Shown: in pieces, positions 12,800 to 26,800 of the stretch
Layout: each line of letters begins with the position of its first letter
How positions within the stretch are numbered: the stretch's first letter is position 1
NCBI GenBank assembly: GCA_900660155.1
Contig: CABFPE010000413.1
Span: forward strand, 358,772 to 422,771
DNA from: Hofstenia miamia
Lineage: Eukaryota > Xenacoelomorpha > Acoela > Hofsteniidae
Direction: 5' to 3'
DNA: 64,000 nucleotides
Translations under genes and position numbers: made by a program
Notes under the pieces: generated by a model
Databases searched by the model: none
The model's input: only the letters and a program-made list of their open reading frames with translations
What the model was told of the DNA's origin: nothing

Positions 12800-14196
12800 G
12801 CATTTAGAGCGAAAGTTAAGATCTAATCTATGCTGTTCTTCATTATATATACATATTTATATGCGCCTGAGACTTTAATTATTGTAAAATTAGTGCAATA
12901 ATGGTAAAAATAGTAAAAAGTAGAATCTATGTTTGGTAACAAGACCATTGAAATTCCGTTACCATGAAATTTCGTTACCATGTAGAACCAATTAGTTTTA
13001 TTTTTTAATGGAATTAATATTTCAACTATGTCAATATTTGGTGATAAGACAGTGTACTAACCCTCAATGAATGTAACATTTATCATATAAGTATTTTATA
13101 GAGGAATAGTATGTTATGAGGTAAATGTTATATACTTGTAAACGTGATGTTAACTTTTTAAAATTTCGTTACGGACTAGTTTTGTGTGCATAGATAAAAA
13201 ATAATTTTCTCAAAAAAATTCTGTTTCATTGATGAACATACTAAGGAGTCACAAATGACACAGTTCAATAAAAAAAGTCACTTTTAAATGAGTAACATCA
13301 CTCTTAACAGTGAAAATGAATTTCCGTTACTGCTTGACCAGCCCCAATTAAAACCAATTTAATATCGCCCCTTTAGAAACAAAAAGCGGTACCTACAATA
13401 ATAGTTATAGAGAAAATCGTTTGTGTTTACAATGTTATTAAACTTAATTCAATCGTAGCAACATAACGGCAAATCATCTGTAACTTTTCAATTTGAATAT
13501 AACACATTTTCTGTATGGAAATGGCTCACAAAATAATAAAATGTCAAAAATCACATTGCATAATGTAAATGAGTTGTATCTCCGTTTTTTATAAAGGAAG
13601 CTGCTTATATTTTGCTTAAACTTTTATGGAAAACATATAAAAATCTTGCCATTGATAGCATTGTAATGTTAAATGAGATAATGGCGATTGTTGGCATAAC
13701 TGACAACGATATATCAATATGACTAATCTTCAGATATTTTATTATTAACTGGGCTTGGCAAAACTTAACTGCCAAATTTGCACTGAAGTTGATTATTGCA
13801 ATTTGCCGTTTGCATGTAGGCAAACCTTAATAAAAGGGAACTACAACAAGAGCATTTATACTCTGCTCCTTTTTAAATAGAATGTTTTTTGCCATTTGCA
13901 AAATTTAAGTTTTCAAGTGAATTTTTCTTTTATTTCAATATACCAATTAATACAATGGGTAAATGCCCGGCTCAGCCCAAATTTCTATATCGAAAGTCCG
14001 GCACAAGCCCAGCCCGACTCAACTTTAGGCACAACCCAATTCTAACTCGGTTTTTAAATGATAAACGATCATGTGATCTAAGACCAGGTCTATTAGAAGA
14101 ATATAGAAAAATACAATAAAAAATTGAAAAATCAAGCTTGCCAGTGAGAAGCTTGTTAAATTATATCAAATCCAAATATTGTAAGTAGAGAGATAA
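12800..14196. repeat. Dispersed repeat, copy 1 (about 1.4 kb)
   Basis: It matches 25350-26733. The first roughly 330 bp are clearly diverged between copies. From 13129 to the end they are almost identical, with only a handful of substitutions near 14010-14040 and 14170. A GCCCGGCTCAGCCC-type patch lies at about 13965-14020. No transposase is recognised. Short frames inside are identical in both copies simply because the DNA is. Confidence 0.8.
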
Positions 14197-15994
14197 TGGT
14201 AGCAATGACATTTTATGAAGTCTATTTTTATAATTTCCAGTCTTCCATATTCATCGTGGGTATCTTCTTTGAAATTGCTCTAAATTTTTATATCAGTTTT
14301 ATTAGGATACCATATAATATATTCATAACATATTCTTGATAGAATTAAAGAGTTTTATAATTTCAATTTACTTAGATAGTGAACATTATAGGGAATATTT
14401 CTTTTTAAATCTAAAAACATAAGGTTACAGTACTTTAATCTATATGAGATGTGTTTTGACCAACTTAAATTATTGGAAATGATAATACCAAATTTTTTAC
14501 TAAATTAGAAGTTTGTGACTGAAAATTTAGAACTATATCAAATGATGGTATGCTGATAAATTCAGTTTATGCATTATTACATTTCATTCCAATTTCAAAG
14601 GGAAATGTAGTTTTTTCTGATGTCTATTTCACTAAATGAACAATATGATACTCAGTATTTTTCTGAGCATAAAGTCTTTTGTGAGTTTGTGTGTGAATGA
14701 GTTTGTGGGTTACTGATAGAAATTGCCTTCAAAGCTTCAACATTTTGTTCTCTAAAATATGGGATATTATTCATTCCTTCACTACATTTATAACTATTGG
14801 ATACATAGCATTTATTAATATAGTTAACTAGTGACATTTATATGACCCCGAGAATATTCTGTGACGTCCAGTTGAAAATAATCCTAGCTATTGGGCGCCA
14901 CAAGAGAGAATTTGTTTTTGCCAAATGGTCAGATTAAATTGAAGTGAGAAAGGTAAATATAAAATAAATGCACTATCAGTGAAGTGAGTATATTGGCTAT
15001 TGTTATTATTCTTTAGAATAAAAATGATCTAAATGATTCTAAGTTCATAATCTAATTTACGATTGGATATATTATATAAATTTTTAACTTAGACTGTTAA
15101 TTGTATAACAGCTTTGAAATGAAGAATAAAATTGATTAATTCTACAATTTTGTTATAACAAAAGACTAATATTACTAAAGAATATATTTCTGTGAACAGA
15201 ACTAGACACAATTTCCAATATTCAACAAGTAGTAAGAAAATTTGGCAAAATCCTTATATAATCTAGAATTTTTGAAGTCTATTATTCTTATAATAAACTA
15301 AGTAAATAATTGCACGCTTTTACAAAATGTTATCAATGTGTTTGCAAACAACAAGTCTCTTGACTCTCAATATTTCTCAAAAGTATCTTATATCTCAACA
15401 ATGATTTCGTACTTACTCAGAATGAATAAATTGTAAGTTAACTGAACATGTTAAAATCAATATTATCAAACACGTTTTGAAAAATCGATTATCATGTAGT
15501 ATAATTTGACTATTTTTCCTCAGAAAGCAACTTGTAGAAAGTTTGATCTTAAATGTATTTGTGGAAAACGTCATTGAAACTCAGTTATTGCACATCAAGT
15601 ACTTCAACATAAAAAGCTTTGAAATACCAGTATTCTAATTAATCAATTGATTTTTGACACGCTTGCAATCAATTAATTGCAATAAATTTTTTCGAAGCCC
15701 TGCCAGTAGAAAAATGTTGTTCACTTTTATATGTTTCTTTGTGTTTTCTGTAGAATATTACAAAAGAAATTCGTAAGAATAAGTAATTTGCTAAGAATAA
15801 TAATAACTAGTTCCCATATATACATACATTTAGAATTATTGGTTACTTTGCTTGTGGTGTGTGAATGCCAGCTATTTCTAAGTTCAAATACTACAAAACC
15901 ATTCCAATGAATAAAATATTGAATTCCTTAAGATAGGGTGTACCTACAAATAAGCACATTGCAACTGTGTGAACTTTTAACATGATTTACCAAA
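14197..15994. other. No recognisable gene
   Basis: AT-rich, with no supported feature. Confidence 0.45.
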
Positions 15995-16215
15995 GGCTTT
16001 TAATTATTGACCACGAAATTTTAAATAAAAAAGTACAAATTTTGGACATTTCAAGCAAAAATACAGACCTAGTAAACAGCTATCTCCATAGTGGAAGTTA
16101 AAGTAAATGGAATTCTCATTTGCTGAATTTTTATTAAAAATAGTATTCCTCAAGGAATAGTTTTGGGAACTTTACTATTATAAAAGTAATTTAGCAACAT
16201 AAGTCTCCTGAAATT
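15995..16215 (+). mobile_element. LINE reverse transcriptase fragment
   Basis: The plus strand reads DHEILNKKVQILDIS, then VNSYLHSG, VKVNGI and NSIPQGIVLGTLLL. This is the usual order of RT motifs around the block before YxDD. It is short and stop-interrupted. Confidence 0.6.
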
Positions 16216-16959
16216 GTTATAAACGTTCTCGAAGAAAATTGCCTGTTTCTTGCACAATATTGCGTATCATTAAAACTAATAATAAAGCCATCTACAACTA
16301 AATTTTTTAACTACTGTAGTCCTAAATCTAACGGTAATCTCACGAATGTTTCTCCGTACAAATTAAAATTTAATGATCTCTACAAAATTGAAAAATAGCA
16401 TTCAACCTTGATCAATCCAAAACCGGATCTCAGTAAGTTGGAAATTTTCACTTGCCAACTACGAGTAAATATACGATCATCATAAAACAAACTGTTTTTT
16501 ATACTTCTGCAAAGGACAGCAAATATATGTTAATTTTTGAAAATATTAGTAATATTTTGCTATATTATGTGAATTTTATCAGCTAGTAATTATCCACGAT
16601 TAAATATAAAGTCTAGTACAAGTAGCAGTCGTGCTAAAAATCGGTCTGATTCAATCTCTCATTTATAGCTGTAAACAGTATTTTATATATACAAAGTAAC
16701 TATAAATATAGATATTCAATCTAGTGAAGATCTATACAAACACATGAAGTCATCGCTTAGCACAAAATTTGTTTGATTAACAGCCATAGATTTCAGTAAT
16801 TTTTATGAAAATAATCTTCATTGGTTTCAATATAATGGCCAGAAATTAAATTGAAACTGTATGACCCAGAATAGAAAATGAGTCAAAGTTTTAACCCCAA
16901 ACCCTTTTAAAGTAAAAAAAAGTCCAAAATCAATTGAAACCGGGCTCAATCCCAACCCA

Positions 16960-17600
16960 ACAATTTATTTTTAAAATTTGAGAAAATTTAGTAACTACAC
17001 AAAGTATAAAATTCTGCTTACAGATATCAAAATTCCATTGTTTATATGTACTTTTCTGGAATAAACCAAATTTCTTTTTGATGCTATTATTAAGCCAGCA
17101 TGAGGAAATATCTCTTCTTTTGAGAAGTGATCCATGAATGTTCAACATCTTTCTTACAACGACTCGGAAAATTGGCATTTTGGTTTTGGATCTGCGAAAA
17201 TTTTTGATATTATTCTTCTCACCTACTGTTCTCGAGCATAAAAATAACTAGTATTACTGAGAATAATCAAATATTTCTAGTATATGAATATTTCGTAAGA
17301 TGCTCCACATCATACCAATCATCGTTAACACATTAAATATATATTTCTGACATTCTTTTTTAGTATTTCTAAATGTTTTTTGTAGGTTATGCTGTCAAGC
17401 CTTTTTATTGCCAGCAAGGGATTATTAATTTCGATTATTTCAGAAATAAGCCCTTGTAATGCAAATAAAAAACACCTAGTTAGAAGTTTTTCAACCGAAT
17501 ATTCAAGTAGAATGCATGGATATATCAGATGGTTTCGACTGGGTTTCTCTACGCAAATCTCAATGGGAATCTCTTTCCCCTCCAATGTAAATTATGGAAT
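16960..17600 (-). other. Unidentified coding-like fragments
   Basis: On the minus strand, 17600-17328 is open for about 86 codons, ending at TAA. A second piece, about 17139-17020, reads MDHFSKEEIFPHAGLIIASK. Both look more protein-like than their surroundings but I do not recognise a family. They could be exons of an unknown gene or a dead element. Confidence 0.25.
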
Positions 17601-19031
17601 ATAGAAGAATAAGAAAAAGTTCAAGAAAATGAATTGCTATGCTCATAGCGGAGCTATAACGACTAAACGGATGGTGTTTTATGAAAATTTTACTCACAAA
17701 TTAACAAAATATAAAACAAAGCATGTTATCAGGTTACAGTGCTACATTCAATTAGAGTATGTTTTATAGTTATTGTTCAAGAATATATACAAAGTGTACA
17801 ATATACCATTTATGAACTTTTGATTTAATATGGATTGCAATTACTCATATTGTTAATAATTATTTCATAATGCTGGGAATTTTTTGTATTAAATGTTTTT
17901 TTCTTTTATTCATTTTAAATGCATACGTGATTGCAAGGATTGTAATGGGAATGGTACACTAAATCTTTGTCAGAACAGCCATTTATGACTCTTGCATCTG
18001 AATGTTTGACGTGATCTGATTTATAATACCTTACCGTATTCAGTATATGTTGTTCCATGGCACAAGGATTTTGATTAGCTATCCTACAATGAAAAATAAT
18101 GAAATATAGCTTGAACTAGCGATACATGCATGTATACATACAAATATAAGATTGGTTCATTTTATTATGCACACGCAGTTAGGGAGCATGTATGTAACAT
18201 CTATGACTATTACCCATGTGGATGTGCATGAACTCTATTGAACAATAAACACGTCATAACTGTTAAAAGCAAATTCTCATCAAATAATTCAGCTTGCCCA
18301 AATTCAAAAGTAAAAACCTGCTCAAAAATAGCATTTGCTCAAATTAATTGTGTCAAAACATTTTGTCGCTAAATGGCGTTCAATAGAGTTTATGCACAGC
18401 CTCATGGGAAACAGTCATAGGTGTTACGAAAAATTCAAGGTGTCCCAATGTAGAACCCGTGTACTATTCTTAGCTACTCACACTGTATTTTTTCAACTTG
18501 AGTAGGCTTTTCAATAATAATGTATTTTCTGGAAGAATACAGTATGCAGAATACAGTTTAAATGGGAATGATTTGTAATTTTCTATATAAAATTGTGAGG
18601 TAAATTATGACAGCAGCTTTCAACATATCAGATTGATTAATGAAGAAGGTCTTCGTTTTTTACTGCATTTTTCGCACAGTCTTGAAGATCTCGGTTTTTA
18701 ACAATTTTGCAATTTGAAAAGTTTGAGAATACGGTTACATAAAAAACTAGAAATAATGCTAATACTTTTAGGGGAACATCTTAATGATTTCAAACTATCG
18801 AGCAAAGTTGAATTATTTATGGAGCCGAAAGCTCTTCATAAATCTATGCTCATTAGTGTTATTGCTTCAGCGTGACCTTGCCAAAATAATGCATCTATTT
18901 TTGCGAAGACTATTCTTTAATAATATAGAATTTTGAATTTGTTTATGTAGTCTGATATTTGAAAAAACATAATTTTTCCAACACTGCTAATGGGACTTTC
19001 GACAAATATAAACTGCATGAGATATCATTTA

Positions 19032-19035
<4 letters not shown>
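17601..19035. other. No recognisable gene
   Basis: AT-rich, with no supported feature. Confidence 0.45.
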
Positions 19036-19070
<35 letters not shown>

Positions 19071-19080
19071 GGTGGGCCAA
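19036..19080. repeat. TA microsatellite ending in a mariner-type terminus
   Basis: A (TA)n run of about 30 bp is followed directly by CAGGGTGGGCCAA, a common Tc1/mariner terminal sequence inserted at TA. The rest is lost in the gap. Confidence 0.6.
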
Positions 19081-19668
19081 NNNNNNNNNNNNNNNNNNNN
19101 NNNNNNNNNNNNNNNNNNNNNNNNNNNNNNNNNNNNNNNNNNNNNNNNNNNNNNNNNNNNNNNNNNNNNNNNNNNNNNNNNNNNNNNNNNNNNNNNNNNN
19201 NNNNNNNNNNNNNNNNNNNNNNNNNNNNNNNNNNNNNNNNNNNNNNNNNNNNNNNNNNNNNNNNNNNNNNNNNNNNNNNNNNNNNNNNNNNNNNNNNNNN
19301 NNNNNNNNNNNNNNNNNNNNNNNNNNNNNNNNNNNNNNNNNNNNNNNNNNNNNNNNNNNNNNNNNNNNNNNNNNNNNNNNNNNNNNNNNNNNNNNNNNNN
19401 NNNNNNNNNNNNNNNNNNNNNNNNNNNNNNNNNNNNNNNNNNNNNNNNNNNNNNNNNNNNNNNNNNNNNNNNNNNNNNNNNNNNNNNNNNNNNNNNNNNN
19501 NNNNNNNNNNNNNNNNNNNNNNNNNNNNNNNNNNNNNNNNNNNNNNNNNNNNNNNNNNNNNNNNNNNNNNNNNNNNNNNNNNNNNNNNNNNNNNNNNNNN
19601 NNNNNNNNNNNNNNNNNNNNNNNNNNNNNNNNNNNNNNNNNNNNNNNNNNNNNNNNNNNNNNNNNNNN
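19081..19668. other. Assembly gap (588 N)
   Basis: A run of N. Apparent open frames across it have no meaning. Confidence 0.99.
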
Positions 19669-19842
19669 TTTGCGGAATAAATCTTTCATAATATGCTAAG
19701 TCTTAGCAAAATATCATTTAAATATATATATATATATATAATTCTGAAAATGACTTTATAGACATCATAAGTTTCCTTTTAACAATTAAGGCAATTTTAG
19801 ATGTAGGTATTTTGTCACTAGGGTTCTATTTGTAGTAGAATA

Positions 19843-21001
19843 GGGGAGACCGGGGCTAGTTGATACAATTTTTGTTTTAATTGGTTTTTCAGCCAAGCCC
19901 TGCAAGCCATGCACACGATATTTGGTACTAAAAATCTTGCAGCTGCTAGCTACAATTTTGAATTTAATATATTTAAGAAGTCTTATAAACTTTTGATAAA
20001 TTGAGTGAAATGTAATCTAGTATACATCGTATCAACTTGCCCCAAGCACGGGGCAAGTTGATTCATAACAGGGGCAAAATTAATATATTAGTCTATCTGC
20101 GATAAAAAATATTAACTATCGCTTAATTGCATGGTATTAACAACTGCCCATTAACAATATGGTATTGAACTTTGATAACTTGAAAAAAACAAAGGTATGT
20201 TTATTTCAATTTTTTCAAACCACTTTATGCACAATCCCAATCTTTATCACAGTTGTAACAGCTGTAGATTGAGGGCTCATTCTCCTCATTAACGCTGTGA
20301 ACCAATCGGAGCAAGCGTTTTTGTTAGCAATTCAAGAATCTAGTATCTTCATGCCCTCTAAGCAAAGTGGTATGCAATATCACGTAGACATGATGGCGTT
20401 AAACCCTAGTATATTGAACTGCATTCTAAGCACAATTTGAAGAGGTCATTTTCAACTTCTTCCGCAAAACTTGTTCTGGTGTTCCATATCCAATGTTGCA
20501 TGGTTCATCTGCACTAGCTTTGTGTTTTTTCACAACCCGATGTAATGTTGCAAAGTGAATGTTGTGGTCCTTAGCTGCATTTCAAAGAGAAGCGCCGTCT
20601 AAGCAACTATTAACTGCTTGTTGAATGCTTGTAGGTATCAGACTATTATCTAAATAAAACTAAATTTGGTCAAATTCTGTACATTACTTTGCGAGATATT
20701 CATGAGTGGGATGATTTTTGGGATATTTACTGAGCCCTCACGTATTCAAAAATGGACTCGATTTTTTTGCGTAATTTTATTTTATATGCAGAGAACATAT
20801 AAAATTTCAGCCAATTTACACCTATTTTGTAATACCTTACTTTATGGTATGCAAATAGCTCGAGCAATGGTAATGTGTGCGGTAAATGATGTTCATGTGT
20901 GGTTTTGAAATTGCAAAACTTTTCATTAAATGACTCCGTACACATGGCATACATGGTCTGTATTAACTTACCCCGTGTATCAAGTATTCCGCGGTCTCCC
21001 C
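19843..21001 (-). mobile_element. Pogo-like DNA transposon remnant with TA target duplications
   Basis: The termini are inverted: GGGGAGACCGGGGCTAGTTG at 19843 and the complement GGGGAGACCGCGGAATACTT at 21001. Each is flanked by TA (19841-19842, 21002-21003). On the minus strand about 20650-20460 encodes a Psq/pogo-type helix-turn-helix (AVNSCLDGASLR.AAK, then HFATLHRVVKKHKASAD). Most of the catalytic domain is missing or degraded. A perfect hairpin ATCAACTTGCCCC / GGGGCAAGTTGAT lies at about 20030-20062. Confidence 0.75.
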
Positions 21002-21243
21002 TAAAATAGAAATTATAACAAAGCAAATTTAATCATTTAAACCAAAAACATTTTATTGAATATTGATGCTTCGAAATGTAATTAGACTGCAGCTATTTTT
21101 CCAAGCAAATTTTCACTTAATCTTGTTTATGCTTAGTTACTTTACCACGCATAATACTTTAAACTTTTGGGTCACAGATTCGATTCAATCGTTATTTATT
21201 CTATTAATACAAACAAAGTTGTTTAGTTAATTAACGTTCAACA

Positions 21244-21375
21244 ATGAACCTTATGAAATGCCTTGTTTTTGTCCAATTTAGCTTTTGCATAGCTCTTGCA
21301 TTTGACTGCATAGGTGAAGATGGATCTTCCGTTGATTGGTGGTACATATACAAATTACCAGATGTGTCATATTCA
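21244..21375 (+). CDS. DNASE2: DNase II A exon 1: signal peptide and N-terminus
   Basis: The ATG at 21244 begins a hydrophobic leader ending ...IALA, then FDCIGEDGSSVDWWYIYKLP, the conserved start of mature DNase II. The donor GTAAGT follows codon 44 (phase 0). Confidence 0.88.
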
Positions 21376-22111
21376 GTAAGTTTACCAAATTTATTCTATC
21401 CATATCACAACGTCTAGTATTAAGATTGACAAGTTGCGCAAACAAATTTAATACAAATTTTCTACATATAATTCTAAATTGCTTCTTTGCTTGATCTGCA
21501 ATTTTACTCCTTAATAATTGACATTAAGCTTGAGGTAGAATCACCCCAATTTAGTCTTAATAATACAAATAATGTTATAATTAATTATTACATTCTAAGA
21601 TATTATGTAAGAAAATTGAAAGCATATATTTGTTAATATTGTGAATTTGCTTGCACTCGAGAGAAAAATTACTACAGCGCTAATCATACCCCAAAGCTGT
21701 TCTTCCGATGCGGCACAGTGTTGTATTGAGCACTATACGTATCCTTGGAATGAGTGTAGGATAACACAAAGACCGACCCAATCATACCCACCAGCTGATT
21801 ACCGCCAGACGACATTTCTCCAATCACAGCTCAATATGATGTAGTGTGGTTTTAAACGTTTAGTGAAGCTTAGGTATTGATAAAACTACTCGAATTAGTG
21901 GGGATTAGTTGCTTAGAAATTGCCTTCTAGCATTGAAGCACTGATTTCTACTCCAGGAAGGTTGAGAAGAACCTAATTCAGCATGTCTGCATTTTGTAGA
22001 CAGAATTTCAAATGTATATTTTAGCTCTACTTTCCAGTGAGAGTAGACTATTGTAGAAGTAATGTAGAAATCCTTAATGTTAAAGCCTCTATGGCATTAA
22101 AAGACTGTATT

Positions 22112-22148
<37 letters not shown>

Positions 22149-23776
22149 CGAAGTAAGAAAATAAGATTTGTTATTACCCATTGCGACCCTAATGCCGAAT
22201 TGAAGAGTAAATGCTATTCCCAAAAGGTTACAAAAATGAAAATTAGCAAATTTACAAATTCTTTAAATTGAAAAACGAATTAGGTTTAGCGAATTCAAAG
22301 ATTTTGCGTATATTACAACTAAAATATTTTTACCTGATAAATTCGAACTTCAAAATTTTTGAAGGCAAGTGATTTTTGATCCAAAATCGTGATAATTAAA
22401 TGACTAAATATTTCAGGAAAAAATTCTGGATTTCAGAAATTGGACAGATGATATTATAATTAGGCTGGTCCATCAATTGAAAATATTGTGTGGACGAAAA
22501 TAGTTAGGTATTTGGAAAGAGTGAAGTGAGGTAAAGTACGTATTTGCCTAGTTAAACTAGTTACACTAGGTAGTAGTTTAAGTAAAATATTATACATTGG
22601 GTTTTTTTTAATAATCTATATCGCTGTGGGAACAAGTGATGACACGGAGCAAAAAAAAATTTAATAGCATAAAAACTTTTTAAAGACAAGAACTATGCTG
22701 CAATATAGATTTTTTTAACATTTTTAACATATTAATTTTAAATTCTCGTCTAAAAACGTCCTCACAATTGATTCGAATACACTTGTTTTAATTTGTGTTG
22801 CGAATGCCTTTAGAAAATCTACACCGATGTAACTACTAAAATCATATTAAGAAATATACAAAGCCAATTATATTTAATGCACTTGGAAAATTTGACGCAT
22901 ACAAAAGATAACAAATTTGATAAAGGTGCGTTCAAACGAGCATCTTTTGATTCGCGACTTTTTTATACCTAAAAAATATTGCTCGTCTGAACTCTCATAG
23001 CATTGCGAAAAAATTCTAAGAAAATTATAGTTTGGTTTTACATTTTATGTGTTATTTTCTGAAAACAATAGTATATATATATATATATACTCAAGATTCA
23101 CAGTGAGCTATTCCTTACGATGTCGATAAAATGGGCTTAACATATTCTAGTAATGATTTAAAATGCCTTAGAATATCTAAAGTGACTGGAATTTTCAATT
23201 ATTTTGTGATGTATTGACAATTGTTGATATTGGACTTTTCATTTTCAAATTTTTCTCAAACTAAGTTGTGATTGAAAACATAATAGTTGTTATTTTAGTA
23301 TTACGCTGAGTACAATTCTGGTCTTGAATATCTCTACGCAGATAGTGACAATCCAGAGTTAAGCAAAGCAAGCGACCGGTTGATTAATTCAACAGAGAGT
23401 GCGTTTGGCAGAACTGCGAATCAGTACTTTCAAAGCACCGATAAACAAAATTTTGGGTATTTTTTTTACAATGATGAACACGTTAACCGAAGCTACAATT
23501 GGTCATGGGGACATACAAAGGTAAAATGAAGTTTACAAAGAATGCTAAACATAATTATTACATTAATTGAATTCCATAGAATATGAAAAATTGGTAGTTA
23601 GTGATTGCATGAGTAATTAAACTTTTGAGGCTCTTCAAATCTTGAAGCACTTAAGGATTTCCACTACAGCGATATACCAAAAAAAAGAGAGGGCTAATCA
23701 TTTACTTAGTGTCAATTCAGATGGTTCTTGCAATTTTTTTCAATAGGCTTTGACAATGCATAAAGAAGGGTTGATT

Positions 23777-23829
<53 letters not shown>

Positions 23830-26800
23830 GGAAATGATTATTAATGATAAACAGTTTGAGTAATATAGATATTATTAAAAACTCATTAAATGGCATGAAA
23901 TTTACCCTGGACAATCTAATGTTATATTGCAAGGGGGATGTAACCGTCTCTCTCTTAGCTACGTCCATGGAAGCCTTCCTCAAATTCAAATAAATTATAT
24001 GAAATTTCAATTTCAAATATTCCAAGTTATTTCAAAAGATGGCGCTTTAAGTTGGTATTTTTTGAATTGAAATATTTATCGAGTTGTAGAAATAGTTCAA
24101 AAATAAATACAACAAATTATTGAATTGCTTGGCTTATAGGCGACTAGTCTTCACTTAATATTTAATATTTCTAATAATTTCGCATTTGAAAATATGATCA
24201 GGAGCATTTGCTTTTACAGTGACAGCTCATAAGATTTTTGTTTAAGTATAAAATCTATATCAACATCTAAGATTAATTTTCAGATATTGCAAAAAACTAT
24301 GATGTAAAGTTTTTAGTGAATTGCTATTATACAACTTTCTGGAGATTTTTATAACATGATTAAAAAAACAAAAAAATATATGCGACAAGGTGCTTAAAAT
24401 ATTGCACACGATTACGTTTCTTTCATAACTCAATGTATGTTTTTGATGGAAAGTTCATTTCATTTCTCGATTTAAGTCGCCTTTTTTACTAGAACCTAGG
24501 ATATTGAATTTCGTTAATCCAAAGACTTGCTAATTAATCCCAATGCTCCACTTTCGAAAAAAAATTAATGGGGTTTGTTAACCTATTGTTAATAATAAAT
24601 ATTTTTGGAAATTTTGCTGGAAATAAATGATTACTCGCTATTTGCATAATTTGGAATATACATATTTTCAAGCAAAATAAAGTGCTTATTTATAGGGGTT
24701 TGGAATTTTCGACTCCGATGGTGGCATATTTGTTCCGCATAGCGTCCCGAAATTTCCACCAACATTAGAAAAATTTGAATATCCAGACAATGCAAAAAAA
24801 TATGGGCAAAATTTGTTTTGCTTTTCACTACAAGTAAGTACATTTTCAATATATTTTAACATTATTTCATGAAACTGTAAGCAAATTTTGCTTTCAGAAC
24901 TAATACAAAGACAAAATTCACCGTATATATGCGTAAATATATATTGGAAGTAATGAAATTTTAACTAGGACATAGGTGAAGATCTTGTATCGCAAAAAAT
25001 TTAACTGAAAACCGGATTTAAGATTGCATTCATTTTTGCAATTGTTCTTTCCTTGTCGAAACTTAGTTTATATATATTGACTTCTCATTTTCGTTAACAC
25101 CATCTACATGACTGAATGTAATTGATCAACCTCTTCTAAATTTATTTTCCACTATTCTGTCTATGATTTTTCACAGAAGCAAATCGTAAATGTTATTGTA
25201 TTATGGACTTCATACTATAATTGATAAGTTTACCGCATTATTCCATTGACTCCACATCATCCCAAAGCAAAAATATTGAACTTTTGCCAATAATTGAAAG
25301 TGTTTTAATGGTTTTCCTTCGCAAGAGAGCTTAGTAATGTGATTGTTACATTTAGAGTGAAAAATTAAGATTGATGTTATGATGATCTTCTTTATATATA
25401 CATTTTTATAAGGACCTAAGCCATAATTATAGTAAAATTAAAGCAATAATGGAAAATAATGGTAAAAATTTGTAAAAAGTAGAATCTATGTCTTGTAACA
25501 GGACCATTGAAATGCCGTTACCATATAGAACTAAGTAGTTTCTTAATTTTTAATTGAATTAATATTTCCAATATTTGGTGATAATCTAGTGTACTAACCC
25601 TAAATGACTGTAACATTTACCATATACGTATTTTATGGAGTAACAGTAAGTTATGATGTAAATTCTATATACTTGTAAACGTGATGTTAACTTTTTAAAA
25701 TTTCGTTACGGACTAGTTTTGTGTGCATAGATAAAAAATAATTTTCTCAAAAAAATTCTGTTTCATTGATGAACATACTAAGGAGTCACAAATGACACAG
25801 TTCAATAAAAAAAGTCACTTTTAAATGAGTAACATCACTCTTAACAGTGAAAATGAATTTCCGTTACTGCTTGACCAGCCCCAATTAAAACCAATTTAAT
25901 ATCGCCCCTTTAGAAACAAAAAGCGGTACCTACAATAATAGTTATAGAGAAAATCGTTTGTGTTTACAATGTTATTAAACTTAATTCAATCGTAGCAACA
26001 TAACGGCAAATCATCTGTAACTTTTCAATTTGAATATAACACATTTTCTGTATGGAAATGGCTCACAAAATAATAAAATGTCAAAAATCACATTGCATAA
26101 TGTAAATGAGTTGTATCTCCGTTTTTTATAAAGGAAGCTGCTTATATTTTGCTTAAACTTTTATGGAAAACATATAAAAATCTTGCCATTGATAGCATTG
26201 TAATGTTAAATGAGATAATGGCGATTGTTGGCATAACTGACAACGATATATCAATATGACTAATCTTCAGATATTTTATTATTAACTGGGCTTGGCAAAA
26301 CTTAACTGCCAAATTTGCACTGAAGTTGATTATTGCAATTTGCCGTTTGCATGTAGGCAAACCTTAATAAAAGGGAACTACAACAAGAGCATTTATACTC
26401 TGCTCCTTTTTAAATAGAATGTTTTTTGCCATTTGCAAAATTTAAGTTTTCAAGTGAATTTTTCTTTTATTTCAATATACCAATTAATACAATGGGTAAA
26501 TGCCCGGCTCAGCCCAAATTTCTATATCGAAAGTCCGGCACAAGCCCAGCCCTACTAAACTTTAGGCCCAACCCAATTATAACTCGGTTTTTAAATGATA
26601 AACGATCATGTGATCTAAGACCAGGTCTATTAGAAGAATATAGAAAAATACAATAAAAAATTGAAAAATCAAGCTTGCCAGTGAGAAGCTTGTTAAATTA
26701 TATCAAACCCAAATATTGTAAGTAGAGAGATAAGATTGAGGAAGTCGAAGAGGGGTACAAGTACTTAAGTGTGATAGAGAAAAATAGAACAAATCATGAG

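Noticed and set aside
13605-14119. Identical short frames in both copies of the dispersed repeat
   Set aside because: Conservation reflects recent DNA identity, not protein selection. No domain is recognisable.
18943-19699. Several long open frames of 200-250 codons
   Set aside because: They run through the N gap, and the translated X residues carry no information.
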